Shown piece after piece: positions 23,364 through 31,178 of a stretch of 52,210 nt of DNA (its first letter is position 1; each line of letters opens with the position of its first letter). The notes under the pieces are model-generated. The model did not search any database, was not told where the DNA came from, and saw only the letters and a list, made by a program, of their open reading frames with translations. The DNA is taken from the NCBI GenBank assembly GCA_910586705.1, contig CAJUJK010000027.1, positions 1 to 52,210 on the forward strand. Reading direction: 5' to 3'. The stretch comes from an uncultured Lachnospiraceae bacterium (lineage in GTDB: Bacteria > Bacillota > Clostridia > Lachnospirales > Lachnospiraceae). A program made the translations under genes and the position numbers.

Positions 23364-23789
23364 ATGGCAAAGAAAGTAGAAGGATACATCAAGTTACAGA
23401 TCCCTGCTGGTAAAGCAACACCAGCGCCCCCGGTTGGTCCTGCTCTTGGTCAGCATGGGGTGAACATCGTTGAATTTACAAAACAGTTCAACGCAAAGAC
23501 AGCCGATAAAGGTGATGTGATCATCCCGGTTGTTATCACAGTGTATGCAGACAGAAGCTTCAGTTTTATCACGAAGACTCCCCCGGCTGCGGTACTTTTA
23601 AAGAAGGCATGTAACATCAAGTCTGGTTCCGCTACGCCTAATAAGGCGAAGGTGGCGACCATCTCCAAGGCAAAGCTGCAGGAGATCGCAGAGATGAAGA
23701 TGCCCGACCTGAACGCGGCGAGCGTTGAGGCGGCGATGAGCATGATCGCCGGTACTGCGAGAAGTATGGGTATCACAGTAGAAGAGTAA
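23364..23789 (+). CDS. rplK: 50S ribosomal protein L11
   Basis: A 141-residue protein with the family opening GYIKLQIPAGKATPAPPVGP and ALGQHGVNIVEFTKQFNAKT; the C-terminal domain binds the GTPase-associated 23S rRNA region (ITVYADRSFSFITKTPP). Thiostrepton-binding face residues (the PxxGPALGQ loop) look normal. AGGAGG precedes the start. Paired with rplA 14 bases downstream. Confidence 0.97.
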   Translation: MAKKVEGYIKLQIPAGKATPAPPVGPALGQHGVNIVEFTKQFNAKTADKGDVIIPVVITVYADRSFSFITKTPPAAVLLKKACNIKSGSATPNKAKVATISKAKLQEIAEMKMPDLNAASVEAAMSMIAGTARSMGITVEE

Positions 23790-23802
23790 TGGAGGGTTCG
23801 AG

Positions 23803-24492
23803 ATGAAACACGGTAAAAAATATCAGGAGGCGGCTAAGCTGGTAGACCGCACGGTGCAGTACGATACAGCCGAGGCAATCGCCTTAGTAAAGAAGACAGC
23901 AACAGCAAAATTTGACGAGACCGTAGAGGTTCATATCAGAACCGGGTGTGACGGCCGTCACGCAGAACAGCAGATCCGTGGTGCGGTTGTACTGCCTAAC
24001 GGAACTGGTAAGACCGTCCGCGTACTGGTATTTGCCAAGGGCGATAAGGTAAATGAGGCGGAAGCGGCAGGCGCTGACCATGTTGGCGGCGACGAACTGA
24101 TCCCCAGAATCCAGAACGAAGGCTGGCTTGACTTTGACGTGGTAGTGGCAACTCCCGATATGATGGGTGTTGTAGGCCGCCTCGGTAAGGTTCTTGGTCC
24201 GAAAGGTCTGATGCCCAACCCGAAGGCTGGCACGGTTACCATGGATGTGGCGAAAGCGATCAGCGATATCAAAGCAGGTAAGATCGAGTACAGACTGGAT
24301 AAGGCGAACATCATCCACGTACCTGTTGGCAAGACCTCTTTTGAGGAGAGCAAGCTGCAGGAGAACTTCGATGCGCTGATGGAGGCGATCGTCAAGGCAA
24401 AGCCCGCGGCGCTTAAGGGTCAGTATCTCAAAAGCATTACGCTGGCAACCACCATGGGCCCCGGCGTGAAGGTGAATGTGGCGAAATATTAG
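23803..24492 (+). CDS. rplA: 50S ribosomal protein L1
   Basis: A 229-residue protein with the L1 signature around residues 118-140 (VVATPDMMGVVGRLGKVLGPKGLMPNPK split as VVATPDMMGVVGRLGKVLG and PKGLMPNPKAGTV). It binds 23S rRNA at the L1 stalk and typically represses its own rplKA mRNA. Here it is the last gene before a terminator and a roughly 12-kb block of unrelated genes, not the usual rplJ. Confidence 0.97.
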   Translation: MKHGKKYQEAAKLVDRTVQYDTAEAIALVKKTATAKFDETVEVHIRTGCDGRHAEQQIRGAVVLPNGTGKTVRVLVFAKGDKVNEAEAAGADHVGGDELIPRIQNEGWLDFDVVVATPDMMGVVGRLGKVLGPKGLMPNPKAGTVTMDVAKAISDIKAGKIEYRLDKANIIHVPVGKTSFEESKLQENFDALMEAIVKAKPAALKGQYLKSITLATTMGPGVKVNVAKY

Positions 24493-24534
24493 TGTGGGAA
24501 ATGCACAGGTTTGAGCTATAATTATTGAAAATCG

Positions 24535-24569
24535 GAGAGCGGTGTGCTGCGGCATGCGGCTCTCTTTTT
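24535..24569 (+). terminator. Terminator after rplA
   Basis: GAGAGC (24535-24540) and GCTCTC (24559-24564) with inner pairing GTGTGC/GCATGC, followed by five T (24565-24569). It ends the rplKA transcript, so rplJL must be made from its own promoter. Confidence 0.8.
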
Positions 24570-24572
24570 GCG

Positions 24573-24718
24573 CGCATAAGCAGAGTCAGAAGTTGCCGCA
24601 GACAGACCGCATGCTTGCATGAGAGACAGGCTGTGGCAACTTATGACGAGCAACGCGAACGAGAAATGCGAAGCATTTCGAGTCTGCTTATGCCGCAGAG
24701 TCAGAAGTTGCCGCAGAC
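24573..24718 (+). repeat. Modular palindromic repeat, copy A2, with a 24-bp duplication of the kinase gene end
   Basis: Outer arms CGCATAAGCAGAGTC and GAGTCTGCTTATGC (about 24573-24587 and 24680-24693, one mismatch). Inside: GTTGCC ... GGCAAC hairpin with CATGCTTGCATGAG at the tip, then ACGAGCAACGCGAACG and AGAAATGCG-AAGCATTTCGAG. The 24 bases 24580-24603 recur at 24695-24718, where they include the last codons and stop of the minus-strand kinase gene. On the minus strand the whole acts as the region after that gene. Confidence 0.7.
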
Positions 24719-25996
24719 GGGCAGGGTCAGAAGAAACAGCGCGCCGCCCCCTGACGCGTCAGAGACAGTGAGTGTCCCCCTGTGGGCGGCAGCAATCTCT
24801 TTTGCCACGGCAAGTCCCAGACCGTGATGTCCCTTTTCGCTGTCCGGGACAAAGGCGCCGGATCTGATCCGGTAGAAGCGGTCGAAGATTTTTTCTTTTT
24901 CTCCGTCGGGAATACCGGGACCGTTATCCTGCACGCCGACGGTAATTTCCTTTTCGTAAGAACCCTCGGCGATAAAGAGAAGCACATTGCTTCCGGCGGG
25001 TGTGTAGGACAGGGCGTTGTGAAGCAGAATATGACACACCTGTCGTATTCTTCCCTGATCGCAGTTACAGAGCGGCAGTTCGGATTCCGGCAGGCGGATG
25101 GAGAGCAGGTGTCCGCTGTCGGCGGCAAGCGGCAGGAAGTTCTCGTATGTCTCTAAGAGAAGTGTCTGTAAATCTGTCTCTTCCATGCGAAGGACCAGCC
25201 CGTGACTGTCGGCGCGGGAGAGGGTGAGGAGCTGCTCCAGCATGTCTGACATCTGCGCGCCCTCCCTTGCGATCACCTGAAAAAAAGATTTCTGCTCTGC
25301 CGGGGGCGCTTTTTCGCAGGCGGAGGCGCTTGAGAGGATGACGGCAAGCGGCGTGCGCAGTTCATGGGAAACGTCGGCGATGAAGCGGTTCTGGCTTTCC
25401 TGTGAAGTGCGCAGCGGCTGTAAAAGCCGTCCTGTGAAATACCAGCAGAAGAGCGCGAGGAGACAGAGGGAGAAAAGAAACAGGAGAACATAGAGAAGCA
25501 GGCTGCTTCTGATCCGGGAATAGAGCGGTCTCAAAGACTGCAGGAAACAGACTTGCAGGATGCTGTCATTTTTCACCAGTTGTTTCTGATAACGGAGAAC
25601 TTCGGGCAGGATGCCGTGTCTGCCGATAGAGACGCCGTTCGTTTTTTCCTGCGGCTGCAGGGTGTGTCCGGCGTCCGGCTCGGAGAGATAGCGGGCATAT
25701 TCGGGGAGGAGCTGGTTGGCGTGGTCGCCGTTGTGGAAAAGTTCCGCTCCATTGTCCCACAGATAGATGCGGAATCCTGCGTTTTCTTCATGTGCGGCGA
25801 GCCAGCGGGAAGTGAGGACCGTTTGTTCGCTGATGGATTCAGACACAGCGTAGGACTGGCTTGTAAAGGAGGATAACTGCAGGGAGAACTGCTGCTTTAT
25901 GTTAAAATAGAAACAGACGCCGAGCAGTACGGCTAACAGGAGCGAAAGGACGGCGGTGAAGAGTCTGGTCAGCCGAAACCGTACATTCTGATACAT
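24701..25996 (-). CDS. Two-component sensor histidine kinase (HisKA type)
   Basis: A 431-residue membrane kinase: span at about 12-32, extracellular sensor region to about 160, second span about 166-187, then HisKA with His211 in DVSHELRTPLAVI, and an ATPase domain with N-box HILLHNALSYTP, G1 DNGPGIPDGEKEKIF and G2 GHHGLGLAVAKEI. The start at 25996 is chosen for AAAGGAG upstream; longer frames overlap the regulator gene. The gene follows its response regulator by 35 bases on the minus strand. The signal sensed is unknown; the divergent solute-binding protein could be involved in sensing or be the target. Confidence 0.88.
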   Translation of the reverse strand: MYQNVRFRLTRLFTAVLSLLLAVLLGVCFYFNIKQQFSLQLSSFTSQSYAVSESISEQTVLTSRWLAAHEENAGFRIYLWDNGAELFHNGDHANQLLPEYARYLSEPDAGHTLQPQEKTNGVSIGRHGILPEVLRYQKQLVKNDSILQVCFLQSLRPLYSRIRSSLLLYVLLFLFSLCLLALFCWYFTGRLLQPLRTSQESQNRFIADVSHELRTPLAVILSSASACEKAPPAEQKSFFQVIAREGAQMSDMLEQLLTLSRADSHGLVLRMEETDLQTLLLETYENFLPLAADSGHLLSIRLPESELPLCNCDQGRIRQVCHILLHNALSYTPAGSNVLLFIAEGSYEKEITVGVQDNGPGIPDGEKEKIFDRFYRIRSGAFVPDSEKGHHGLGLAVAKEIAAAHRGTLTVSDASGGGALFLLTLPVCGNF

Positions 25997-26031
25997 GGGA
26001 ACTCCTTTCTCATTGCGGACATTTCGTGTAT

Positions 26032-26721
26032 TTATTGCCTGTGGTTTTCGGCGTCGTATGCCAGATGGTAGCCGTGACCGCGCCGGTTGACGATGGTGAC
26101 ACGGCTGTTTAGTGTCTTCAGGCGTTTGCGAAGGAAGTAGATATAGTTGTCCAGATTGCTGCTTTCCACGGAGGTGCCCAGCCCCCAGACCTTGTGCAGC
26201 AGAACGGTGCGGTCGGTGGTCCTGCCGCCTGCCTGCAGAAGCAGACACATCAAGTCGTTTTCCGTCTGGGAGAGGGCGCATTTTTTGGCCCCGCATGTAA
26301 GAACGTTTTCCGCGCTGTCCAAAGACAGGTCGCCGAAGGAAAGAGCGCTGTTTTCAAAAGCGTTTTTCCGGCGGAACAGGGAGGCAATTCTGGCGGATAG
26401 CTCCGGATAGGCGAAAGGTTTTACCAGATAGTCGTCCGCGCCCGCGTTGAGCCCGGCAACCCGGTCGTTCACTTCGCCGAGGGCGGAGAGAATGATGACG
26501 GGGGTGAGATTCCCCCCGGCGCGTATGCCGCGCAGAATGTGCAGTCCGTCCTCGCCGGGCAGCATACAGTCCAACAGAATCAGGTCGTAGATGCCCTGTC
26601 TGATATAGAGAGCAGCCTCGCTGCCGTCGTGGCAGCAGTCCACGCGGTGCCCTTCCTGCTGCAGCTGCCATGATACGGCGTGGCATAAGTCTTTATCGTC
26701 TTCAATGATCAGAATATTCAT
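26032..26721 (-). CDS. OmpR/PhoB family response regulator
   Basis: A 229-residue regulator: receiver with Glu7-Asp8-Asp9, phosphoacceptor Asp51 in LILLDCMLPG and Lys in DDYLVKPF (about 100); C-terminal winged helix (about 130-222) with TDRTVLLHKVWGLG and NLDNYIYFLRKRL. Such regulators bind tandem direct repeats about 11 bases apart; four such boxes lie in the 207-base gap between this gene and the divergent transporter genes. Co-transcribed with the downstream kinase. Confidence 0.92.
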   Translation of the reverse strand: MNILIIEDDKDLCHAVSWQLQQEGHRVDCCHDGSEAALYIRQGIYDLILLDCMLPGEDGLHILRGIRAGGNLTPVIILSALGEVNDRVAGLNAGADDYLVKPFAYPELSARIASLFRRKNAFENSALSFGDLSLDSAENVLTCGAKKCALSQTENDLMCLLLQAGGRTTDRTVLLHKVWGLGTSVESSNLDNYIYFLRKRLKTLNSRVTIVNRRGHGYHLAYDAENHRQ

Positions 26722-26790
26722 TTCACAGCGTCCTCTTTTTCAAACACTTTCGTGAACAGTTTACCACATTTATTCTTTAAATAACTTCTA

Positions 26791-26849
26791 AATTTAGAGA
26801 TTTCTTAGAAACTTCTTAGAAGATATTTAGAAGGAGTTTCAACTATAAT
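26791..26849 (+). promoter_or_regulatory. Four phased TTAGA boxes and a -10 box: activator-dependent promoter of the transporter operon
   Basis: TTAGA occurs at 26794, 26805, 26816 and 26827, an exact 11-bp period; the middle two are embedded in identical TTCTTAGAA units (26802-26810, 26813-26821). TATAAT follows at 26844-26849, and the position expected for a -35 box (about 26821-26826, AGATAT) has no consensus. This is the arrangement of a class II promoter activated by an OmpR-type protein. The transcript would start near 26856. Confidence 0.7.
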
Positions 26850-26928
26850 AAGTTAAAGTAAGGGGAAACGTATTTATGGCTGCTGCGTTTCGCGGTTGTC
26901 AGAAGGGTAGTTATACAGGAGGTAATAT

Positions 26929-29226
26929 ATGCGTATAAAAAGACACATGTTATTACAGTTGATAATTTGCGCGATGTGCGCGGCGCTCTCCGGCTGCGGC
27001 GGCAGTCAGGAGGAAGAAATTCCCATGGGACGCTATGCGGACAGGGAGGTGAAGCTGCCGCCGGGGACTTTTGACTATATGCATCCGTGCCCGGACGGGA
27101 GTTACTATCTGTACGGTCTGGATACGGAGCTGACCTATGTGGACGCGCAGGGCGAGAGTAAGGGAAAAGACCGGAGCTGGGAGAACAATGCCAACATCCA
27201 TGCCAAGTACGAGGTGGGAGTCGCGGATAACGGGGCGTCGGTCTTTGCCTATACGCCCAGATTCTGGAATGATGAGGAACTGGAGGCGCTGTGGATTGCG
27301 GGGGATGTCCGCTATCTGTACTATTATGTGGATGAAAAGGGGCAGAAACAGGCGCTGGAACCGCATGGCGAAGGATATCAGAAGGGAACAAATCTGAATA
27401 CGTTCGCCTTTTCGCCCGAGGGAGAACTGTACGCGGCGTCCGATCACGCCGTGTACCGGGTCAATGTGGAGACCGGTGAAGTGGAGAGCCTGTTTGCCAC
27501 AGAAAAACAGGTAAAGTCCATGGTCTTTACGGGCGATGTGATGCTGGCGGCGGACGATGGGAAGGCTTATTTTTATGACAGGGCGGAAGGAAAACTGCTG
27601 GACGGAAACGGTGCGCTGGATACGTTTTTATCGAGCCACAGTACCGGCGGTCTCGTAATGGCGGCGGGAGACAGCGAAAACGAACAGATTCTGTACATGG
27701 GATGCCGCACGGGGCTGTACCGTTACATATGGGGCGGTTCGGTGATCGAGCAGATTGCGGACGGGCAGATGACCGCGCTCGGGGATACCCAGCGCAGCCC
27801 GCGTGCCTTGCAGGTGCTTGACAACGGGGCGTTCCGCGTGATGTTCAGCGGCAATTATATGGTGGAGATGTACTATGATGAGACGCTTCCTGCCAGACCG
27901 GCGAAGGAACTGACGGTGTACAGTCTGGAGGAGAACGGCTGGATCCGCTATGCGGGACAGCTTTTCCAGAAAGAACACCCGGATGTGCTTGTGCGGTATG
28001 AGACGGGGATGGACGGTGACAATGCGGTCAGCAGGGAGGACGCGCTGAGAAACCTGAACACGCGTCTGCTTGCGGGGGATGTGCCGGATGTGATCGTCAT
28101 GGACCGGATGGACATCGAACAGTATGCCGACAAGGGGATGCTCAGGGAGCTGGACGGCATATTGCAGCCCTATCTGGACGACGGCATTCTGTACCAGAAT
28201 ATCGTCGAGGGAATGCGGATGACGGAGAAAAATAAAATATACAGCGTGCCCATGATGGTCTACCTGCCTCTCTGGCTGGGGGAAAAGATGTATCTGGACG
28301 GGGAGGACAGTCTGGAGGATATCGTTGCGGGTATGGAGAAAGCAAGGCAGAAGCACCCGGAGGGGGCGATCCTCTATACGCTGTACCCGAAGGATGTTCT
28401 GCTGCAGACAATGCCGGTCTGCCTTCCCGCATGGACCGGGGAGGACGGCAGTCTGGATGTGGAAAAGCTGACGGCGTACTATCAGGCGGTGCGCAGGATG
28501 TGGGAGATAGACTGCGCCGGATTTGACGATGCGGGGCGGGAAGCGTGGCAGAAAAACAATATGGAATGGTATGCACCCGAGGATATGGACATGGCGGATA
28601 TCGGATTTAATTTCCAGTACGCTGCCCAGCAGAACTTCGGCGAGACATGGCTGCAGCTCGGTTTCCTGATGACCCCGCAGGTGGGCATGACAGGTATTCA
28701 TGTGACCAAGGCGAATATGGCGGCGGACTGGCAGGAGAAGGAACTGGAGGATACGGTGACGTATGACGCCTATACGGGGCAGGCGGGCAATGTCTACTGG
28801 GCGAGGACCATCGTGGGGCTGTGCGAGCAGGGAAAGGAGCCGGAACTTGCCGAAGCATACATGAATCTTTTGCTCTCCGATCCGATGATGAGAAAGTGGT
28901 GGCTGGATAAACCGAGGAATTATAGCGGACTTGCGATACGGAAGGATTCGCTGGGCGACATTCTGGATATCGACAACATAGAGTTCGGACAGACCATGGG
29001 ATTTAAGGACCCCACAGGTGTCAACCATCCGAATTTCTGGCCCACAGAAGAAGAAAAACAATGGCTCTATCAGATGATGGAGGATGCGTCCTGCTGTTAC
29101 CGCCCGGGAACGATGCTGGAGGAATGCGCGATGGAGGTCGGCGTCCGGGTGCTTGACGGGGAGCTGACGCCGGAGGAGGGAGCGAAGGAAGTTGAGAGGA
29201 AGATGGCGATCGCGATGGAAGAGTAG
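26929..29226 (+). CDS. Large solute-binding lipoprotein with an N-terminal propeller-like region
   Basis: A 765-residue exported lipoprotein: signal peptide with lipobox LSGC (Cys23) and a Gly-Gly-Ser linker. Residues about 40-320 look like a repeat-rich beta domain (repeated GE-LYA-SDHAVYRVN-type strands), and from about 327 (ELTVYSLEENGWIRYAGQLF ... LLAGDVPDVIVMD) it is a family 1 extracellular solute-binding domain of the sugar type. Ordinary binding proteins are 400-550 residues, so the N-terminal half is extra. AGGAGG precedes the start. Overlaps the first permease gene. It delivers an unknown solute, probably a saccharide, to the two permeases; the extra domain could bind polymer or present a signal to the divergent kinase. 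Confidence 0.82.
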   Translation: MRIKRHMLLQLIICAMCAALSGCGGSQEEEIPMGRYADREVKLPPGTFDYMHPCPDGSYYLYGLDTELTYVDAQGESKGKDRSWENNANIHAKYEVGVADNGASVFAYTPRFWNDEELEALWIAGDVRYLYYYVDEKGQKQALEPHGEGYQKGTNLNTFAFSPEGELYAASDHAVYRVNVETGEVESLFATEKQVKSMVFTGDVMLAADDGKAYFYDRAEGKLLDGNGALDTFLSSHSTGGLVMAAGDSENEQILYMGCRTGLYRYIWGGSVIEQIADGQMTALGDTQRSPRALQVLDNGAFRVMFSGNYMVEMYYDETLPARPAKELTVYSLEENGWIRYAGQLFQKEHPDVLVRYETGMDGDNAVSREDALRNLNTRLLAGDVPDVIVMDRMDIEQYADKGMLRELDGILQPYLDDGILYQNIVEGMRMTEKNKIYSVPMMVYLPLWLGEKMYLDGEDSLEDIVAGMEKARQKHPEGAILYTLYPKDVLLQTMPVCLPAWTGEDGSLDVEKLTAYYQAVRRMWEIDCAGFDDAGREAWQKNNMEWYAPEDMDMADIGFNFQYAAQQNFGETWLQLGFLMTPQVGMTGIHVTKANMAADWQEKELEDTVTYDAYTGQAGNVYWARTIVGLCEQGKEPELAEAYMNLLLSDPMMRKWWLDKPRNYSGLAIRKDSLGDILDIDNIEFGQTMGFKDPTGVNHPNFWPTEEEKQWLYQMMEDASCCYRPGTMLEECAMEVGVRVLDGELTPEEGAKEVERKMAIAMEE

Positions 29227-30058
29227 ACGGCTTTTGTTTCTGCTGCCGGGATTTTCGGGGGTTATGATTTTTTATCTGCTTCCCTTTTTTGAGGTGGTGC
29301 GGCGCTCGTTCCTTAAATCCGGCAACGGCGCTTTCGTGGGAATGGATAATTACCGCGCGGTGTTTGGTAACGGCGCCTTTGCGCTCGCCGTGCGCAACAC
29401 GTTTCTGTATATGGCGGCGGGCGTGCCGCTTCTCATGGGAATCAGCCTGTTTCTGTCGCTGCTTTTACGCAATCTGTTGCAGCGGCGTAAACTGGTGTCG
29501 GCGCTGCTTCTGCCTATGGCGGTGCCGGCGGCGGTCATGGTTCTGACATTACAGATTCTGATCGACAGGCAGGGCGTCATCAACGGAGTTCTGACACACG
29601 TGTCGGGAAAAATAACGGCACTCCCCGCCTTTACAGCGATCGACTATCTCAACACCGGGTGGGCGTTAGCGGTGGTGGTATGCAGCTTTCTGTGGAAAAA
29701 CACGGGGTATATGGTTATCCTCTGGCTTGCGGGTCTCGCCGCGCTGCCGAAGGAAGTGGAGGAGGCGGCGCAGGTGGACGGCGCGAACCGCTGGCAGAGC
29801 TGGCATTATATCATCAGACCGGGGCTTTCCGGCAGTTTTTTTACCATCGGGATGCTGTCGGTGCTGCAGATTTTTAAAAGCTACCGGGAAGTCTGGATGG
29901 TGGCGGGCAGTTATCCGCAGGAGCACATTTATTTTTTACAGCACCTTTTGCAGAACTGGTATCTGAAACTGGAGTTTGACAGGATGGCGGCGCTGACGGT
30001 AATCATGTCGCTTGTGCTGCTGGCGGTGTGCCTGTTGTTACAGAAGAGACTGGAATAG
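29192..30058 (+). CDS. ABC transporter permease, sugar type (MalF-like)
   Basis: A 288-residue permease with six spans. The EAA loop reads EEAAQVDGANRWQSWHYI (about residues 190-207), the site that docks the ATPase. The start is TTG at 29192, which overlaps the binding-protein gene by 35 bases; AAGGAAG is directly upstream. Permease of the CUT1 kind; no ATPase gene is in the cluster, so a shared MsmK-type ATPase elsewhere is expected. Confidence 0.85.
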   Translation: MRGRWRSRWKSRRLLFLLPGFSGVMIFYLLPFFEVVRRSFLKSGNGAFVGMDNYRAVFGNGAFALAVRNTFLYMAAGVPLLMGISLFLSLLLRNLLQRRKLVSALLLPMAVPAAVMVLTLQILIDRQGVINGVLTHVSGKITALPAFTAIDYLNTGWALAVVVCSFLWKNTGYMVILWLAGLAALPKEVEEAAQVDGANRWQSWHYIIRPGLSGSFFTIGMLSVLQIFKSYREVWMVAGSYPQEHIYFLQHLLQNWYLKLEFDRMAALTVIMSLVLLAVCLLLQKRLE

Positions 30059-30124
30059 TGTGAGAAGTAGTTCTAATCACTCGCAGCAGAGGATGCTTCG
30101 CGAAGAAGCAATAAGTCTCACACA

Positions 30125-30152
30125 GGAGAGTGCCTGAAAAGCGGCATTCTCC
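30125..30152 (+). repeat. Short palindromic hairpin, copy 1, between the permease genes
   Basis: GGAGAGTGCC (30125-30134) pairs with GGCATTCTCC (30143-30152). A nearly identical hairpin lies at 31130-31156, after the second permease. The 169-base gap also holds TGTGAGA/TCTCACA (30059-30122) arms. No T-runs follow, so they may be RNA-stability or processing elements, which fits unequal expression in the operon. Confidence 0.6.
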
Positions 30153-30227
30153 GCGTGGATTTGAGTCATAGCGAAGCTGCGAGATGTCGGTTGGCGTAAG
30201 AAGCATGGGGAGGCAGGGGGAGAAAAA

Positions 30228-31130
30228 ATGAGGAGCAGGGCGACAGCCCCGGCATGGGCGGTGCAGGCGTATGGCAAATGGCGGAAGAGGAGAAGGGCAT
30301 GGCTCGCCACGGGAATCTGTGTGGCGGTGGCGGCTCTGGTCTGCGCGCCCCTTCTTATGATTCCCGGCGGTTCCCTGATGGACAGCGCGGAGATGCGGCA
30401 GATTCTTTCACCGATCCTTGGGGAGGAAAAGGGGTTTGCAGCGTGGCATCTGATTCCCGTCTATCCCACAATCGGTCATTTTTACAGACTGCTGATTGCG
30501 TCGCCGGCGTTCTATCAGTTGTTCTGGAACACGGTGGGGATGACGGCGGCGATCCTTCTGGGGCAGCTTATTGTGGGGCTGCCTTCGGCATGGGCGTTCG
30601 CCGCATTCCGTTTCCGGGGAAGGGATTTTCTGTTCGGGATTTATGTGGTGCTCATGCTTCTGCCCTTTCAGGTGATGCTTCTGCCGCAGTACATTGTCTT
30701 ACAGAAACTGCACTTGTACAATCACCCTGCGGCAGTCATCCTTCCGGCGGTTTTTTCCACGTTTCCTGTGTTTATCATGTACCGGGGGTTTACCCAGATC
30801 GACGCAGCGATTCTGGAGGCGGCGAGACTGGACGGCGCGGGGGAACTGCAGATTTTTTCTTATATCGGTCTGCCGCTTGGAAAGATGGGAGTGCAGGCGG
30901 CGATGGTCTTAAGCTTTCTGGAGTATTGGAATCTGGTGGAACAGCCGATGGCATTTCTGGAGGAACAGGCGGCATGGCCGCTCTCCCTCTATCTGCCGCA
31001 GATTACCGTCAGTCAGGCGGGATTTGCCTTCGCGGTGGCGGTGATGGCGCTGATCCCCGCGCTGTTTGTCTTTGCGCTGGGGCAGGACGCGCTGGAGGAA
31101 GGCATAGCGTATATCGGGGTGAAAATGTGA
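30228..31130 (+). CDS. ABC transporter permease, sugar type (MalG-like)
   Basis: A 300-residue permease with six spans and the EAA loop LEAARLDGAGELQIFSYIGL (about residues 197-216). It forms the channel with the upstream permease. The segment between the first and second spans is longer than usual (about 60 residues). Start ATG at 30228 with GGGGGAG nearby. The last base of the coding region begins the second palindromic hairpin. Confidence 0.85.
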   Translation: MRSRATAPAWAVQAYGKWRKRRRAWLATGICVAVAALVCAPLLMIPGGSLMDSAEMRQILSPILGEEKGFAAWHLIPVYPTIGHFYRLLIASPAFYQLFWNTVGMTAAILLGQLIVGLPSAWAFAAFRFRGRDFLFGIYVVLMLLPFQVMLLPQYIVLQKLHLYNHPAAVILPAVFSTFPVFIMYRGFTQIDAAILEAARLDGAGELQIFSYIGLPLGKMGVQAAMVLSFLEYWNLVEQPMAFLEEQAAWPLSLYLPQITVSQAGFAFAVAVMALIPALFVFALGQDALEEGIAYIGVKM

Positions 31131-31156
31131 GAGAATGCCCAAAAGCGGCATTCTCT
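31130..31156 (+). repeat. Short palindromic hairpin, copy 2
   Basis: AGAGAATGCC (31130-31139) and GGCATTCTCT (31147-31156), perfect over 10 bp, overlapping the stop codon of the second permease. It matches 30125-30152 in sequence and position relative to a gene end. Confidence 0.65.
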
Positions 31157-31178
31157 GTTGGGGAAAGGTATGGGGTAG

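Noticed and set aside
26354..26686. An alternate minus-strand frame within the response regulator gene
   Set aside because: Arg/Gly-rich shadow; the OmpR-type frame is complete.
27628..29061. A 477-codon minus-strand frame opposite the solute-binding protein gene
   Set aside because: Composition is that of a shadow frame (His, Arg, Pro and Leu rich), with no start site and no domain.
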